From Deltaproteobacteria bacterium (GTDB taxonomy: Bacteria; Myxococcota_A; UBA796): a stretch of DNA of 5,810 nucleotides. The stretch lies in the NCBI GenBank assembly GCA_002707085.1, contig PALY01000065.1:1-5810 (forward strand). Reading direction: 5' to 3'. The notes under the pieces are model-generated. The model saw only the letters and a program-made list of their open reading frames with translations, had not been told where the DNA came from and searched no databases. Both the position numbers and the translations under genes were made by a program. Positions 1-5,810 of this stretch are shown here, piece by piece (position 1 is the stretch's first letter; every line of letters starts with the position of its first letter).

Positions 1-529
1 CATGCTGAAAATGCTATATGGCGCGGTACAGCCAACGGAAGGAAAGCTTCTTGTGGGTGGAGTCGATGTCTCCAAACTGTCCACTCGCCGTCTTCCGTAT
101 CTCCGTAGAAACATCGGCATCGTCTTTCAGGATTTCAAATTGATCCCAAGCCGAACTCTTTCCGAGAACGTGGGATTAGCCTTAGAGGTTCTCGGTACAC
201 CTCGAGATGTAATTGACCGCCGAGTCAATGCCGTTTTGAGCATCGTTGGACTTCGAGGCCGGGGGTCAGAGTATCCACCGACCCTCTCTGGTGGTGAACA
301 GCAACGTGTCGCCGTGGCACGAGCCATTGTAAACGACCCGTCCATTCTGCTCGCCGACGAGCCTACAGGAAACCTGGATGGAGCCATGGCCATTGAAGTG
401 ATGGAAATACTTCAAGCAATCAACCTTCGCGGCACGACCGTAATGGTGGCCACCCACGACACTGGTTTGATGAATCGTTTCCCATTCCGAAAACTCCGCT
501 TTGAGGCGGGCCGCTTGGTGGAGTCCTGA
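1..529 (+). CDS. ftsE: Cell division ATP-binding protein FtsE (5' end cut off by the window)
   Basis: ATPase of the FtsEX ABC-type complex, on the cytoplasmic face of the division site. Its ATP cycle is transmitted through FtsX to periplasmic cell-wall hydrolase activators. The 175 visible residues (numbered from the Met codon at base 2) begin with LKMLYG, which in FtsE follows directly after the Walker A loop, so roughly 40-45 residues including the P-loop lie upstream. That Met is internal, not a start. Visible motifs are the Q-loop in VFQDFKLIP (Q43), a wording characteristic of FtsE rather than of other ABC ATPases; the ABC signature LSGGEQQR at 95-102; Walker B ILLADEP with D119 and E120; the D-loop GNLD; and the H-loop histidine H152 in ATHD. 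All are intact. The stop codon shares one base with the ftsX start, so the two are probably translationally coupled. Assignment is firm from FtsE-type motifs plus the adjacent ftsX. Confidence 0.96.
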   Translation, partial: MLKMLYGAVQPTEGKLLVGGVDVSKLSTRRLPYLRRNIGIVFQDFKLIPSRTLSENVGLALEVLGTPRDVIDRRVNAVLSIVGLRGRGSEYPPTLSGGEQQRVAVARAIVNDPSILLADEPTGNLDGAMAIEVMEILQAINLRGTTVMVATHDTGLMNRFPFRKLRFEAGRLVES

Positions 530-531
530 TG
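517..531 (+). promoter_or_regulatory. Shine-Dalgarno and TGATG coupling junction of ftsE/ftsX
   Basis: GGTGGAG at 517-523 sits 5 bases before the ftsX ATG at 529, inside the last codons of ftsE. The ftsE TGA (527-529) and ftsX ATG share one base. This arrangement supports the chosen ftsX start and suggests termination-reinitiation, which would help keep the two subunits in balance. Confidence 0.7.
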
Positions 532-1425
532 ACCCCCCGTATTCGTCATATACTGCGACGAGCAGCCCGTTCGTTATGGGAAAATGCCTATCTAAACTCG
601 GTTGCTATCGGTGTCATTGCATCCACAGTCCTCCTGTTTGGGGTGTATTTGTCGGTGCAATTCAACTTGAATCGCATGGTTGACACCTGGGACCGTGACA
701 TCCATGTAAGCGCGTACTTCCATCCCGATGTACCCGAAAAACGCCGATTCGATGTACGAGACGATCTGGCTCAACGTACAGAAGTCCACAAAGTCACCTA
801 CGTTTCGTCAGAAGAGGCGAATCAATGGATGCGAACCCGCATGCCGGCCATGGAGACGGTGCTAGAAGAGCTGGGATCCGACACCCTCCCCGCCTCCCTT
901 GAAATATCTCTCACAGCAAACGCAGCTCGACCCGCGAGTATCGATGACTTCGCTCGAACCCTTTCCGTCACGGACTTTTCCGACGTAGATTATGGCCAAG
1001 AGTGGATTGAGAAGTTTGAAGGATTCCTTTCCCTCTTAAAGCTCTTGGGCGCAATCATGGGATCCCTGATTCTGATTGCTGCACTGTTCCTTGTCATGAA
1101 TACCGTCCACCTCGTGGTCTACAACCGGAAAGAAGAAATCGAGATCGAAAAGCTGGTGGGTGCCACCGACGGCTATACCCTCGCCCCGTTCTTGATGGAG
1201 GGCCTGTTTCAAGGCTTGATAGGATCTATCTTGGCCTTGTTCGGCCTATGGACTGTCCATCAACTTCTGGTCGCTCGATTGAAAGACACTTTTGAACTGG
1301 CCGTCACAGCTGAGCTCCTATTTCTACCTACCCCATACATAGGACTCCTCTTTGCCGCAGGATCTTTCCTTGGGATTGGCGCTTCGTTTATCGCTGTGCG
1401 AAGATTTCTTTCGAAGGTCACTTGA
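529..1425 (+). CDS. ftsX: Cell division protein FtsX, four-helix permease-like subunit
   Basis: Inner-membrane partner of FtsE. It is not known to transport a substrate; its periplasmic loop passes the ATPase signal to amidase activators such as EnvC or to hydrolases. The protein has 298 residues, close to the shorter FtsX forms, with no long cytoplasmic N-terminal extension. Hydrophobic segments are seen at about 22-45, 168-198, 219-248 and 268-292. The periplasmic domain lies between the first two (about 46-165), and includes the ECD-like stretch DIHVSAYFHPDVPE. The conserved cytoplasmic stretch after TM2, R..EIEIEKLVGAT at 200-213, followed by PFLMEG, is the FtsX/MacB-type coupling region. 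The ATG start overlaps the ftsE stop in TGATG and has a GGTGGAG ribosome-binding sequence 5 bases upstream. The next gene encodes an EnvC-like protein, the expected partner of the periplasmic loop. Confidence 0.96.
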   Translation: MTPRIRHILRRAARSLWENAYLNSVAIGVIASTVLLFGVYLSVQFNLNRMVDTWDRDIHVSAYFHPDVPEKRRFDVRDDLAQRTEVHKVTYVSSEEANQWMRTRMPAMETVLEELGSDTLPASLEISLTANAARPASIDDFARTLSVTDFSDVDYGQEWIEKFEGFLSLLKLLGAIMGSLILIAALFLVMNTVHLVVYNRKEEIEIEKLVGATDGYTLAPFLMEGLFQGLIGSILALFGLWTVHQLLVARLKDTFELAVTAELLFLPTPYIGLLFAAGSFLGIGASFIAVRRFLSKVT

Positions 1426-1427
1426 TG
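1413..1427 (+). promoter_or_regulatory. Shine-Dalgarno and TGATG junction that fixes the EnvC-like start
   Basis: GAAGG at 1413-1417 lies 7 bases before the ATG at 1425, which shares its A with the ftsX TGA stop (1423-1425). A TTG three bases earlier is in frame, but ATG is the better initiator and reproduces the ftsE/ftsX junction. Confidence 0.65.
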
Positions 1428-2534
1428 CGGCTGTTTCTTGGGCTTTTGTTGATCATCGTTCCCGCCTGGGCGCAGGATGCAGACCCACGTCAGCAGCTTG
1501 ATGACGCTCGTTCAGAAGAGCGAAACATCCTCGATCAAATCAATACAATCGATCGGGATCTCCATGAGGTTTCAAGCGAAGCGGACGACCTTCAGCGTCG
1601 AATTTCCGACTATGAAAGCAGTCGTATTCGTCACCAAGACGAAGTTGCCAGCGCCAATGCCATCCTTACCCGACGCCGTGAAGAAGTAGCGAACCGTGTG
1701 GGCGCCCTGTATCGCCTACAACGGCGTGGTTTAGCCCGGCTTGTGTTTGGTGCAGAAGACGCTTCGGAGCTTCGCCGGCGCATGAGGTATCTCCGTGCGC
1801 TAGTCCAAGGCGATGCCGGACATATGGCAGATTTTCAGGAAAACCTGGCACGTCGAAAGCTGGCGATGGAAGCAATGGAGCAAGATGTGGCTTCACTTAC
1901 GGCTCTTCGTGCAGAACTAAAGCTCAAAGAAGCCGACCTGAGAGACCAGCGCTCCCAGCGAACAACCCTATTGGATGACATTCGCTCTCGTAAAGACCTG
2001 GCCATGCGTGCCTTGTCCGAACAAGCCAGGGCGCGGAAAGGCCTGAGCAATCGACTCACACCGGGCGTAAGAACATCCCAACCAGCGACATCGATCGACC
2101 CATCATCAGCGGCCACCAGCGTCAATTTCCGGTCTCTGCATGGAAAGTTGCCTTGGCCCACCTCTGGTCGAGTCATTCGTCGTTTTGGGCGATACCAAGA
2201 CACGTATACGGGTGAACGAGCGAACAGTATGGGCATCGATATAGCGGCCGATTTCGGTACACCGTTTCGCGCGGTGGCAGCAGGAACGGTCAAACTCGCA
2301 GAATTCATCAGTGGGTATGGACAAACCGTCGCCATCGAACATGGACCGTACACAACTGTATATGCGCATGCGAACAACTTGATGGTCCGCAGAGGGCAAA
2401 TGGTCAAGAGGGGTCAACAGCTCGGCAGTGTAGGAAACTCAGGCCTTACATCTGAAACGGGGAACGTCCTCACTTTTGAGATTCGTTACAATGGGACACC
2501 CCAAGATCCCATCCCTTGGTTGAGCGCCCGCTGA
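1425..2534 (+). CDS. envC: EnvC-like murein hydrolase activator: coiled coil plus degenerate LytM (M23) domain
   Basis: Probable periplasmic activator of N-acetylmuramyl-L-alanine amidases, recruited by FtsX. The 369-residue product opens with a signal peptide (MRLFLGLLLIIVPAWA, likely cut near residue 16). A long heptad-like charged helical region at about 20-205 follows, then a Ser/Thr/Pro-rich linker at 212-235 and a C-terminal M23/LytM domain at 240-369. The LytM core is recognisable: GIDIAADFGTP (270-280), GTVKLAE, GYGQTVAIEHG, TVYAH (311-315), G..V..GQ.LG.VG.SG, and FEIRYNG at 351-357. Active M23 enzymes carry H-x-G-x-D and H-x-H; here the first motif reads SMGID (S268, D272 kept) and the second reads VLT (348-350), so two histidine metal ligands are missing. 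This matches the inactive LytM of EnvC rather than a working endopeptidase. The ATG at 1425 is preferred over the TTG at 1422 because it forms the TGATG overlap with ftsX. The symbol denotes family role, not proven orthology. Confidence 0.88.
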   Translation: MRLFLGLLLIIVPAWAQDADPRQQLDDARSEERNILDQINTIDRDLHEVSSEADDLQRRISDYESSRIRHQDEVASANAILTRRREEVANRVGALYRLQRRGLARLVFGAEDASELRRRMRYLRALVQGDAGHMADFQENLARRKLAMEAMEQDVASLTALRAELKLKEADLRDQRSQRTTLLDDIRSRKDLAMRALSEQARARKGLSNRLTPGVRTSQPATSIDPSSAATSVNFRSLHGKLPWPTSGRVIRRFGRYQDTYTGERANSMGIDIAADFGTPFRAVAAGTVKLAEFISGYGQTVAIEHGPYTTVYAHANNLMVRRGQMVKRGQQLGSVGNSGLTSETGNVLTFEIRYNGTPQDPIPWLSAR

Positions 2535-2539
2535 AATAC

Positions 2540-3805
2540 ATGGTTCGTACCTTCAAAGCATTTTTACTCATTGGTGTCACCATGGCCGTAGGCTTGGCCA
2601 CAGGCGGATACGTGACCCGCACAGCTTGGGCCAAAGGCGCCGATAAATACAGCGATCTCGACACGCTCGCTCAAGCTCTGCACCACATTGAATCCCAGTA
2701 CCTGGACCAATTCACCACACGGGATCTCATCTACGGTGCGATCGATGGAATGATGGACTCTTTGGACCAACATTCTGTCTTCTTGGACCCATCACAAATG
2801 ACATCTTCCGAAGTCCGGACTGAGGGGTACTTTTCAGGAATCGGCATTGAAGTAAAGTGGGTCAATCAGAAGATCAGAGTCGTTCGCGTAGTCCCTGAGG
2901 CCCCCGCCGAAGGAAAGCTACAACGAGGAGACGTTCTGCTTGAAGTCGCGGGCATACCCACAACCGACCTACAAGCAACCTCAGAGGCCCTTCAAGGTGA
3001 ACCCGGTTCGTCTGTTCATCTCAAATTTCAACGGGGTGATGAAGTCCAAGACGAAACCATTGAACGAGCCAGGTTGCGAGATCGGACCGTACGTGTAGAC
3101 GAACTCGACGCCAAGTGGGCATACGCAGAGATCAGCCGCTTCCAACGAAATACCGCTTCCGATTTAGAAAGAGGACTCCGAAAAGCAAACCCCACCCAAG
3201 GGGTAATCTTGGATCTTCGAGGCAATGGTGGTGGTCTCTTAGACGAAGCCGTCAGCGTTGTGGATATGTTTGCAACCAGTGGTCTGATAGTGGAAACACG
3301 GGGCAGAAATTCCAACGTCTTGGAAAGACATGACGCAGGTGCAGAGACACCGTTCAAGAATTTGAAAGTCATCATCTTGGTGGATGGCGAGTCTGCGAGC
3401 GCATCTGAAATCGTCGCTGGTTCGCTTCGCGCCCTCACCCAAGCCACACTCCTGGGCACACAAACTTGGGGGAAATGGTCCGTTCAAAGGCTCTACGTCT
3501 TTGAAGACCAAAGTGCCATTAAACTGACTGTGGCACGCTATTTTCTTCCAAACCAACCTGATCCAGTCGACGAGACCGGCTTGGAGCCAGATCAAATCGT
3601 CGAACAACATACTGTAGAGACGCTGGCACTCAAGAAACTACGAACACGGCTGGCATCAGACTCAGAATCTCAAGCCCTGTTGGACACGGTTACTCAAAAC
3701 CTACAAGAGACTCCTGGCCAACCCTACCTGGGCACCCTTTCCGAACGTTTGACCCATGACCCTCAATTGGAAGCAGCATGGACGCTGGCGCGCGCGAATC
3801 ATTAA
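2540..3805 (+). CDS. ctpA: Carboxyl-terminal processing protease, S41A family (CtpA/Prc type)
   Basis: Envelope serine protease that trims or degrades proteins from their C-termini; relatives control peptidoglycan hydrolases in other Gram-negative bacteria. The 421-residue product has an N-terminal signal or anchor at about 5-31. A helical N-terminal region (36-90, with the family's Y.DQHS-like stretch read here as SLDQHSVFLDP) precedes a PDZ domain at about 94-175 (GYFSGIGIEV, then GKLQRGDVLLEVAG). The peptidase core follows at about 185-355, with GVILDLRGNGGG at 221-232. Catalytic residues fit the Ser-Lys-Gln arrangement: S287 in SASASE, K312 and Q316, with the Prc spacing of 25 and 4 residues. 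The usual FGKGSVQ reads WGKWSVQ, with two tryptophans near the lysine. The C-terminal 60 residues are helical. The ATG at 2540 starts 5 bases after the upstream stop; an in-frame TTG at 2516 would add eight unlikely residues inside the previous gene. No convincing Shine-Dalgarno is visible, so coupled translation is inferred. Confidence 0.94.
   Translation: MVRTFKAFLLIGVTMAVGLATGGYVTRTAWAKGADKYSDLDTLAQALHHIESQYLDQFTTRDLIYGAIDGMMDSLDQHSVFLDPSQMTSSEVRTEGYFSGIGIEVKWVNQKIRVVRVVPEAPAEGKLQRGDVLLEVAGIPTTDLQATSEALQGEPGSSVHLKFQRGDEVQDETIERARLRDRTVRVDELDAKWAYAEISRFQRNTASDLERGLRKANPTQGVILDLRGNGGGLLDEAVSVVDMFATSGLIVETRGRNSNVLERHDAGAETPFKNLKVIILVDGESASASEIVAGSLRALTQATLLGTQTWGKWSVQRLYVFEDQSAIKLTVARYFLPNQPDPVDETGLEPDQIVEQHTVETLALKKLRTRLASDSESQALLDTVTQNLQETPGQPYLGTLSERLTHDPQLEAAWTLARANH
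3769..3780 (+). promoter_or_regulatory. Shine-Dalgarno inside the ctpA 3' end for the deacetylase-like gene
   Basis: GGAAG at 3769-3773 lies 4 bases before the ATG at 3778, within ctpA. The spacing is slightly short. It supports the start that gives a 28-base overlap with ctpA and leaves a short polar stretch before the transmembrane helix. Confidence 0.5.
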
Positions 3806-4809
3806 AGCAGTCGCTAAAAACAGCGCTCTTTGTGCTGTTGATTGTCGCCCTCATTGTCTGGGTTGTCCCCGCGCTGGTCACACCATGGATCGAGTCTACT
3901 GCCCCAGTAGAAGTAAAACCCAAGACATTCGTACCTGCAGACGAGGTTGACCGGTTTACTCACGATGTATTGAGACAGGTCAATGCTGTAGAAGTATTGA
4001 GCCGCGAAGATGAAGATGGAATCATCCGAGGCATCTTTCAACTCCCCAAAGGCCAGAACACAGACGAAATAAGTAAGAAAGTGCGTCGATTGGCCAAAGA
4101 AGCCGAGATCGAATTGTACGCCAGTCCCGTAGATGGACTGGACCTTGAAATCCGCGTGTACGCTGGGCCTTCATTGCGTCAACAACTGCTTCTCGTTCCA
4201 GATCTGCCTGCCCCTCCCCGGTTCACCAAAGGCCCGCGAGCTTTGGACAGACCCATGCTGGCATTGATTGTCACAGGACTTGGGGGTGCGTCTGCTGACG
4301 ATATTTTATCGGTCGATGTGCCAATCACCGTAGCTGTCCGCCCCTACACGCCCTTTGCATTGCGGACTGCTCGACTGGCAGCGGAATCATGGCACGAGGT
4401 TCTCGTGGAGGTACCAAAAGACCTCACACCCCGAGAAGCACAAGGTGCCGTGCCTTTGGCTTCTGGAATCTGGTTTGACGGTCTTCCCGTCGCGCCACTG
4501 AATGGCAATGACGTCGTGGTCGTTCCCGCTGACCGGGTAAGCGGGGCGCGCGCCAATGCAGGTTTACGTGTTCTCCCCGCCCAGCGTTCAGACCGCCGAG
4601 ATGCCATGGCTACATTGGACCGCGCGCGGCATATCGCTGCTCGGACAGGAAAGTCTGCGCTCATCGTGGACGCAAGTGATGCAGATCTCCCCAAAGTTTT
4701 GAACTGGGTAAGCCAAGCACACACCGATGGTTACCGCATAGGGTTGGCCAGTGAAGTCGTCCGATCTGAAGAAGTCCACGGGCCTTCAGTATCCTTAGAT
4801 AGACGATAA
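3778..4809 (+). CDS. Divergent polysaccharide deacetylase-like protein (DUF610/YibQ), catalytic motifs lost
   Basis: Membrane-anchored periplasmic protein of 343 residues. It has one N-terminal transmembrane segment at about 16-34, an N-terminal domain at about 55-142 that I cannot name, a proline-rich linker (141-157), and a C-terminal region at about 158-330 resembling the YibQ branch of the NodB-like fold. Support comes from the pattern RPMLALIVTGLGG (158-170), VPITVAVRPYTPFA (181-194), and WHEVLVEVPKD (205-215), which track the family's IDDLG, PLTFAVLPF and GHEVLLHLP stretches in order. The place after ctpA is also usual for this family. The expected metal-binding residues are absent: DD of IDDLG reads TG (166-167), the N-H-M-G-S segment is not found, and the IGHP stretch appears as IVDAS (296-300). 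A structural or regulatory role is therefore more likely than deacetylation. The start overlaps ctpA by 28 bases, with GGAAG 4 bases upstream. The family call is moderately certain; any function is inference. Confidence 0.75.
   Translation: MDAGARESLKQSLKTALFVLLIVALIVWVVPALVTPWIESTAPVEVKPKTFVPADEVDRFTHDVLRQVNAVEVLSREDEDGIIRGIFQLPKGQNTDEISKKVRRLAKEAEIELYASPVDGLDLEIRVYAGPSLRQQLLLVPDLPAPPRFTKGPRALDRPMLALIVTGLGGASADDILSVDVPITVAVRPYTPFALRTARLAAESWHEVLVEVPKDLTPREAQGAVPLASGIWFDGLPVAPLNGNDVVVVPADRVSGARANAGLRVLPAQRSDRRDAMATLDRARHIAARTGKSALIVDASDADLPKVLNWVSQAHTDGYRIGLASEVVRSEEVHGPSVSLDRR
4731..4809. other. 79-base convergent overlap of two coding regions
   Basis: The plus-strand deacetylase-like gene ends with TAA at 4807-4809 and the minus-strand glycosyltransferase gene ends with TAA whose plus-strand complement is TTA at 4731-4733. 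The shared DNA encodes the last 26 codons of each gene, stop included, on opposite strands. On the plus strand this includes the likely conserved GYRIGLASEVV segment; on the minus strand it is a polar tail after the glycosyltransferase family core. No intergenic terminator is possible, so the two transcripts should be complementary here. Confidence 0.85.
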
Positions 4810-5489
4810 AAACGAGCCAGCTCCCTGAACGCTCGAAGTACGACCCTGGGATCGGCACCTGTCTGCTCTCCTGCCAAACGTGCAAAATGAGACACAGGCA
4901 CTTGTTTGATCGAACACCCTTTCTGAATGGCCTTGATCAAGATCTCAGCATTTACAAATGCACCTGATGATTCGATTTCTAAACCATTGAGGACGTCTTT
5001 ACGGAACAGCTTAAAGGCGCAGTTCACATCTTCTACGTCCAGACCAAACGCTCCATACAACGCAATTCCCCAGGCAGCAGCATTGGCTCTACGAACCCAA
5101 GGATCTTGTCTTGCACTGCGATAACCACAGACCATGTCATAGCGATTAATCCAGGGCAAAAGCCGGTCGATTTCTGTGGCATCAAACTGAAGATCTGCGT
5201 CTGTAAAGAAGACAAGTGAACCTTTGGCAGCATCAAACCCGCTGCGCAGTGCAGCACCATACCCACGGTTCAGGTAGTGACTCACCAAGTGAATGCGATC
5301 ATCAACCAAGCGTTGAACAAGGCTACCTGTACCATCACTGGAGCCATCATCGACCACGACAATCTGCCAATTCGTGATGGCACCAGTCTCCACGAGCCGC
5401 TCCAGGGCTGTTCGCCCCTGACGGATACTCTCCTCTACATTTGCTGCCTCATTGTATGCGGGCAACACAAAGCTCAAATCGTGAATCAT
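4731..5489 (-). CDS. Family 2 glycosyltransferase, dolichyl-phosphate-mannose-synthase-like
   Basis: Cytoplasmic GT-A enzyme, probably moving a sugar from a nucleotide donor to polyprenyl phosphate; donor and acceptor cannot be read from sequence. The 252 residues contain the N-terminal SFVLPAYNEAANV (6-18), the nucleotide-binding VVVDDGSSDGT (44-54), NRGYGAALRSGF (74-85), the metal-binding DAD with following LQFD (97-103), GYRSARQDPWVRR (122-134), and the DVNCAFKLFRKDVL block (154-167), then GAFVNAEIL and VPVSHFARLAGEQTG. This set is typical of DPM1-like bacterial enzymes. No C-terminal transmembrane pair of the GtrB kind is present. The last 25 or so residues (from about S231) are polar and lie opposite the deacetylase-like gene. 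The ATG is the only usual initiator between the upstream stop and the first motif. No Shine-Dalgarno is seen; the gene likely depends on translation of the gene 18 bases upstream on the same strand. Confidence 0.92.
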   Translation of the reverse strand: MIHDLSFVLPAYNEAANVEESIRQGRTALERLVETGAITNWQIVVVDDGSSDGTGSLVQRLVDDRIHLVSHYLNRGYGAALRSGFDAAKGSLVFFTDADLQFDATEIDRLLPWINRYDMVCGYRSARQDPWVRRANAAAWGIALYGAFGLDVEDVNCAFKLFRKDVLNGLEIESSGAFVNAEILIKAIQKGCSIKQVPVSHFARLAGEQTGADPRVVLRAFRELARFYRLSKDTEGPWTSSDRTTSLANPMR

Positions 5490-5507
5490 TGGGAATACAC
5501 TTATTGG
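5490..5507 (-). other. 18-base intergenic gap, in frame, without a ribosome-binding site
   Basis: Read on the minus strand the gap is CCAATAAGTGTATTCCCA. It contains no purine-rich Shine-Dalgarno sequence. Because it is 18 bases long, the stop of the upstream gene and the glycosyltransferase ATG lie in the same frame, separated by one TAA and six sense codons. Confidence 0.7.
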
Positions 5508-5810
5508 TTATCGCGTAGAAACTCCGAAGCTATACGCCTTTAGAAAATCCACATCAGCATCAGGAGGATCAATTTCGATATTCCCGGCCTTGTCTTCGGC
5601 GCGAATAAAATAGCGCATTTCAGCACTGCCAACTGCAGCACCAGGAATGGCGGCGCGCCACTCTTCCGGCTCTGTTCCTGGGGTCATCGATATACGCGTC
5701 CAGTCAATGGCCGTTGATTGTGCATAAAACAAGTCAACACCCAATATGCCCAAATCGCACTCTTCATCGTCATAAACGAATGCTGTAATGAGGACATCAA
5801 CGCCACCGGC
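5508..5810 (-). CDS. C-terminal end of an unidentified protein with an Ig/Fn3-like beta domain (5' part outside window)
   Basis: The frame is open from the window edge to TAA at 5510-5508, giving the last 100 residues. An in-frame TTG inside it is not needed as a start, because codons upstream continue the same domain pattern. The strand-like pattern is V.VLITAFVYDDE, then VDLFYA, WTRISM, an EEWRAAIPGAAVGSAEMRYFIRAED segment split by short turns, DKAGN, and a closing AYSFGV. Alternating hydrophobic residues, the W.A.IPG motif and the Y.I.A.D..GN motif are typical of bacterial surface-exposed Ig-like or fibronectin-III-like domains found at the ends of secreted hydrolases and adhesion proteins. 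The domain ends four residues before the stop with no membrane anchor or sorting motif. It precedes the glycosyltransferase by 18 bases on the same strand. Identity, full length and catalytic partner domains are unknown; secretion is inferred from the domain type alone. Confidence 0.7.
   Translation of the reverse strand, partial: AGGVDVLITAFVYDDEECDLGILGVDLFYAQSTAIDWTRISMTPGTEPEEWRAAIPGAAVGSAEMRYFIRAEDKAGNIEIDPPDADVDFLKAYSFGVSTR

Noticed and set aside
2..4. ATG at base 2 as the start of ftsE
   Set aside because: The following residues match the segment just after Walker A, so this Met is internal and the gene continues upstream of the window.
1835..2407. 190-codon open frame on the minus strand
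   Set aside because: It lies wholly opposite the EnvC-like gene, has no recognisable domain, and its Arg/Ser-rich composition fits an antisense shadow of the coiled-coil region.
2516..2542. TTG start for the protease at 2516
   Set aside because: It would add eight residues before the signal peptide and overlap the previous gene; the ATG at 2540 gives a normal signal sequence and tight operon spacing.
3028..3459. 143-codon open frame on the minus strand
   Set aside because: It is antisense to the conserved peptidase core of the protease and shows no family motif.
4804..4835. Terminator-like hairpin on the minus strand: CGAGC, 13-base loop, GCTCG, then five T
   Set aside because: The stem is only five pairs with a long loop, the T run is part of a Phe codon in the glycosyltransferase, and termination here would cut off the last 25 or so codons. 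Worth a glance in 3'-end data but not supported as a terminator.
5277..5543. 88-codon open frame on the plus strand
   Set aside because: It is antisense to the conserved N-terminal motifs of the glycosyltransferase and crosses into the neighbouring gene; no recognisable protein features.
1..5810. tRNA, rRNA, riboswitch, CRISPR, insertion sequence or phage-like content
   Set aside because: Almost every base is within a coding region with intact, conserved proteins; no repeat arrays, transposase motifs or cloverleaf-like sequence were seen on either strand.

Overview
The window looks like chromosomal DNA from a Gram-negative bacterium with slightly above-half G+C. The gene order ftsE - ftsX - EnvC-type M23 protein - S41A carboxyl-terminal protease - divergent polysaccharide deacetylase (DUF610/YibQ) is one I know from deltaproteobacterial-grade lineages (Desulfobacterota, Myxococcota and relatives). 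No marker gene is present, so this placement is inference from gene order and protein style only.

Left block, 1-4809, plus strand: five tightly packed genes that read as one operon. ftsE has lost its 5' end at the window edge. ftsE/ftsX and ftsX/EnvC-like each share a single base in a TGATG junction. The protease starts 5 bases after the EnvC-like stop, and the deacetylase-like gene overlaps the protease by 28 bases. FtsE and FtsX form the ABC-type complex of the divisome. In known systems it drives a periplasmic coiled-coil/LytM activator that switches on cell-wall amidases. The S41 protease and the deacetylase-like protein would act in the same periplasmic space. No promoter is visible; it must lie upstream of the window.

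Two members of this block have lost their expected catalytic residues while the fold looks kept: the LytM domain of the EnvC-like protein (two histidine zinc ligands replaced) and the deacetylase-like protein (all three expected catalytic motifs gone). The protease keeps its Ser/Lys/Gln catalytic set.

Right block, 4731-5810, minus strand: a family 2 glycosyltransferase of the polyprenyl-phosphate type and, 18 bases upstream of it and in the same frame, the last 100 codons of a probable secreted protein ending in an Ig/Fn3-like beta domain. The glycosyltransferase gene converges on the division operon, and their 3' ends overlap by 79 bases, so there is no room for a normal intergenic terminator.

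I see no RNA genes, mobile elements, CRISPR arrays or notable repeats. The largest non-coding stretch is 18 bases. The window is mostly a conserved housekeeping cluster; its interest lies in the pseudoenzyme-like members, the convergent overlap and the incomplete beta-domain gene.
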